A DNA stretch of 64,000 nucleotides from Carya illinoinensis (taxonomy: Eukaryota > Streptophyta > Magnoliopsida > Fagales > Juglandaceae), in NCBI RefSeq assembly GCF_018687715.1, contig NC_056755.1, forward strand, positions 19,598,001 to 19,662,000, written 5' to 3'. Of this stretch, positions 60,728 to 64,000 are shown one piece after another; positions within the stretch are counted from its first letter, which is position 1; each line of letters begins with the position of its first letter. The notes under the pieces were generated by a model. The model saw only the letters and a program-made list of their open reading frames with translations. It was not told where the DNA came from and ran no database searches. The translations under genes and the position numbers were made by a program.

Positions 60728-62826
60728 TAGTAGAAATACAAAGCCCTCCACTAAAGCATACATTAAAGAGGTTGTTATTCTGAGTGACTCATCTAATATG
60801 GAGAAATACTTGGATCTTCCAAGTCTTGTTAGTAGGTATTGAGTGAGGGCTTTTCAGAATATAATAAGTAAGGTGCAAACCAAGATTGGAAATTGGAAAA
60901 ATAGATTTTTGTCATAAGTTGGGAGTGAGGTTCTGATTAAGGCTGTGCTTCAATCAGTTCCAACTTGTTTGGTTTGGTCACTTGAGAATTTTGAGATGAA
61001 AATTTTGAATTTTAAGATGAAATATTAAAATATTATATTTTAATATTATTATTATTTTAGAATTTGAAAAGGTTAAGAAAAAGTTGAATTATTTATTATA
61101 TTTTGTATGAAGATTTGAAAAAATTGTAATGATGAGATGAAAATTTTAAATTTAAGATGAGAATTTTGTATAGCCAAACCGAACCTATTGTATGGGTGTA
61201 TTCCTTCTACCTAAGACATTGTGCCAGCAGTTAAACTCTTTAATTTCTAACTTTTGGTTGAGTGGTACGAAAGACAGAAACAAATTGTATTAGAAGTCTT
61301 GGCAAGTATTGTGTACTGGTAAACAGAAAGGAGGGTCTGGTTTCAGAGATTTGGTTGGGTTTAATCTAACCTTGTTAGCTAAATAGGCATGGAGATTACT
61401 CACAGCTCCAATTTCTCTCCCTAGCATAATGTTTAAGGCCAAGTACTACCCTTCAAAATCAGTGTTGCAAGCTAATTTGCGCTATTGACCATCATTTGTG
61501 TGGAAAAGTGTATGGCAGGCTATAAGGCTACTCAATGATGGTTTAATTTGGAAGGTAGGCAATTGTAGATAGATTAAAATATGGCAAGACAGATGGCTTC
61601 TAAGGGAAAGCTTGTGCATGATTTGATCTCCTATGTAGAGACTGGGCCCTAAAGCTTTGGTAGAGGAGCTAATAGATAGACAAACTGCTTGGTGGAATGT
61701 CCAGTTGGTTCAATCAATATTCACTAAAGCTGACTCTACAACAATATTTTAGATACTAGTTAGTGTTTTGGGAATTCCTGATAAGCTGGTGTGGAAAGGG
61801 ACTCATAATGGCCTTTTTACTGTCAAAAGTGCCTATCATTTGTATATGGTGAAACTCTGCAGTTCCCATGGTGGGTCCTCAAATAGTGTTAAGCATGATT
61901 CTTGTTGGAAGGAATTATGGACTTTACATGTTGCCAATGCTGTTAAGAACTTTTTATGAAGGGCATGTTCAGATTCTCTCCCTACCAAATTGAATCTTTA
62001 CAAGAGGAGTGCCATTGATGATGCTTTATGTCCTCTATGTTTGAGGGAAGTTGAATCTACTAGTCATATTCTGTGGTCTTGTACTGCTGCTATGGATGTT
62101 TGGATGATGCGAAATAAGGTTTTGCAGAAAATGGCAATCACCAAACTTTGACTTTGCTCAAGTTTGTAAACAGTTGGTGAGTAGGTTGCAAGGTAAGGAC
62201 CTAGCTTATTTTGGTTATGGGGCTCGGGCTTTATGGCACAAAAGGAATTCCCTAGTTTTTTAGCAGAAGTTTACTCCTCCCTCAGTTTTATTTTGGCATG
62301 TTGTTACTGATTGTGATGCATACCAGCAAGTTTTGGAGGATATTAATCAATAGAGGGCTTCAGTTCCATATACTGTAGTCAAGTGGGAGTCTCTACCACA
62401 TGGACATATAAAGATCAATTGGGATATTGCTATCCAGAAACATGCTAATAGGATTGAAATTGGCATTGTGTTTTGGGACTAGGAAGGGGATGTGCTATTT
62501 ACTTTGATGAAGCCTATGTTTTTTTGTTCTGCTGCTAATTTGTCTGAAGCAAGGGTTCTTTTTGAAGCTGTTCATTTATGCACAACACTTGGCCTTTCTA
62601 ATTGTATTTTTTAGGGTGACTCTTCAAATGTTATCTTGGTTGTTTGCAATAGATCGGAGTAGACAGCTACAATCCTATTCTTGCAGACATTCAACAACTG
62701 ATGCATGGTCATGTCTGGTGCTTAAGACATGTTAAAAGGGATGCAAACCGATTGGCACATAATCTAGCAAGGGAAGCAATATTGTTAGATAACGAAAAGA
62801 TTGATATTGATCTTGTAATCCCCTGA
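60728..62826 (+). pseudogene. LINE ORF2 C-terminal remnant
   Basis: Readable pieces are LVFSRNTKPSTKAYIKEV and IGNWKNRFLS (reverse transcriptase end), KLVWKGTHNGLFTVKSAYHL (61768-61959), LCPLCLREVESTSHILWSC (zinc domain) and, near 62710-62790, HVKRDANRLAHNLAREAI (RNase H). About ten stops are in the path. The frame ends TGA at 62824. Confidence 0.82.
60967..61186. mobile_element. MITE inserted in the LINE
   Basis: The left end GTTTGGTTTGGTCACTTGAG and right end ATAGCCAAACCGAACC are imperfect inverted repeats. Inner GAGATGAAA and ATTTAAGATGAGAAT words mirror each other. It interrupts the LINE codons between VPT and YCMGVFLLP, so the boundaries are well supported by the host sequence. Confidence 0.75.
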
Positions 62827-63130
62827 ATTTCTGATCTTGTTATTGCTGAATGTCACAATTATCATTAATATATTACCACTATTTCTACCTCAAAAAAAAA
62901 AGAAAACAAACAAACAAATAGAAGAAGAAGAAACCTTACAAATAGGGTGCTGCCTAGTAAATAAAAATATGGACAAGCAACCGGACCATGACAGATTTGG
63001 GTTTGTGTTTACCCGAGCAAAGAATGAAAGTATCAAGGACAAGTGGACAAACAAATATCTGTAGCCAAACAGCGGGGTTAAAAGAATTCAGGAGGGTAGC
63101 CCGCTAGGGCTTCGAGTTAAAGCACACCCC

Positions 63131-63139
63131 CTATAAAAT
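63131..63139 (+). promoter_or_regulatory. candidate TATA box near right edge
   Basis: CTATAAAAT is followed by a pyrimidine-rich leader (CACACTTTCTGCACC, then CTCTCCTCTGCTCTC), the usual layout of a plant promoter. A short open frame, MNAMKVMDG and stop, lies at about 63258-63287. The gene itself would lie beyond the window; its identity cannot be told. Confidence 0.45.
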
Positions 63140-63458
63140 CCACACTTTCTGCACCCTCCCGAATCCCGTCTCTCACCCTATCCTTATTTTCTCTCCTCTG
63201 CTCTCTGATTTTCTATCACATTTCCTCTCTGTATCTCACTGAGCGTGCTTAGATTTATGAACGCGATGAAAGTAATGGACGGGTGATGATCAATTTCATA
63301 TGATCAACAACTCCTCGCTACGTTCTTTCTGATTCTTGGTCTGTTAAACGATCTACAGTTATTTCTCTCCTGGATTTATTTTTTTGCAATTTTTTGAAGC
63401 TCTTTTTGTTAGCATCATCAAGATGATGAATTCAGAAAAAATCTTAGGACACCTTCTG

Positions 63459-63480
63459 AAACAGCACGAGCGTGCTGTTT
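63459..63480. repeat. perfect 10-bp hairpin in putative leader
   Basis: AAACAGCACG, loop AG, then CGTGCTGTTT. A second inverted repeat, CATCATC-AA-GATGATG, lies just upstream at 63413-63428. Confidence 0.85.
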
Positions 63481-64000
63481 ATGAGAAAGATTTTTATGTT
63501 TTCTGATAACTTGATGCTGATAATCAATCGTCTTGATTAATTTTTTTTTTTTTTTTGTTTTATTTTGTTTTCACCATTTTCTACTTGATCTATCTTCTTG
63601 TTTCGGGAATTAAAAAAAGTTGTGCATGTTTTCTTTAGCGATTTCTCCATTTTTTAATTTATTTATAAATCCTTACGATGGAACTCGCTTATTATAGGTA
63701 TTTTGGTTTGAAACTTGATTATACTTCATTGATAAAGATGTCTCTTTGGATCTGGCTATGGATGGAGGTTTTGTGTATTTTTGTTAAAATTGGGCTAATG
63801 AGCCAATTTAGTATATGTTAACAATGTTTATTTGGTTAATATGTACTTGGCAACAAGAACATATGGTTTGGCTCTAGCCCAAAAAAATCATTCTTGCATT
63901 TGTATTATTTCAACTTCTTTTTTACACAAATCATCAAACATCCTTCACAGTTCACACGCGCATCATTCTCTGTAACAAATGTGCTAATATTAGAAGTGAA
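63481..64000. other. leader or first-intron-like sequence, no CDS
   Basis: T-rich sequence with no open frame of note. It may be the 5' UTR intron of the gene inferred from the promoter at 63131. Confidence 0.3.

Larger units (their letters stand above)
60715..62930 (+). mobile_element. 5'-truncated L1 LINE with A-rich tail
   Basis: Only the last part of ORF2 remains: end of the reverse transcriptase domain, zinc domain and RNase H, followed by an A-rich tail (62890-62930). It is closest in layout to the LINE at 37.4-46.5 kb (compare KYLDLPSLVSRY with its RYLGLPALVGRT). A MITE is inserted at 60967-61186. Confidence 0.82.

Noticed and set aside
63258..63290. Leader of S-adenosylmethionine decarboxylase (small upstream frame)
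   Set aside because: The upstream frame MNAMKVMDG does not resemble the conserved upstream peptide of that gene, so no identity is claimed.

Overview
The window looks like nuclear DNA of a woody eudicot. The evidence is GT-AG introns, plant-type L1 LINEs that carry an RNase H domain, Ty1-copia and Ty3-gypsy LTR elements primed by initiator tRNA-Met, and many MITE-like and hAT-like elements. Several repeat motifs look like Fagales (walnut, hickory or oak type), but that is an impression and not a database result.

Only one host gene is recognised with confidence: dihydroorotase (PYR4 type, de novo pyrimidine synthesis) on the minus strand, 33353 to 8526. Its eight exons can be joined at canonical splice sites into a 377-codon reading frame with all metal and catalytic residues of the class II family. 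Coding sequence is under 5% of the 24.8 kb gene. Three introns are greatly enlarged: intron 3 holds a Copia element, intron 4 an antisense LINE, and intron 7 a stack of sense-oriented LINE pieces, one of which has captured a solo LTR.

Region by region: 1-8 kb is intergenic, with a candidate TIR element, a MITE, a LINE 3' fragment and a cluster of short hairpins. 8-33.5 kb is the dihydroorotase gene and its passengers. 33.5-37.4 kb is its upstream flank, with an LTR-like remnant and a GGTTCGG-rich AT-rich element end. 37.4-46.5 kb is a full-length L1 LINE with a 16-bp target-site duplication, split by a 3.16-kb solo LTR with its own 5-bp duplication. 47.4-55.6 kb is a Gypsy element with 2.25-kb LTRs, a decayed gag and no recognisable pol. 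56.1-59.1 kb is a non-autonomous hAT-like element with an 8-bp duplication. 59.8-63 kb holds a related AT-rich repeat and a 5'-truncated LINE carrying a MITE. 63.1-64 kb looks like the promoter and leader of a gene that continues past the right edge.

The retroelement reading frames all contain stops or frameshifts and are annotated as pseudogenes. No CRISPR array, rRNA gene or tRNA gene was seen.
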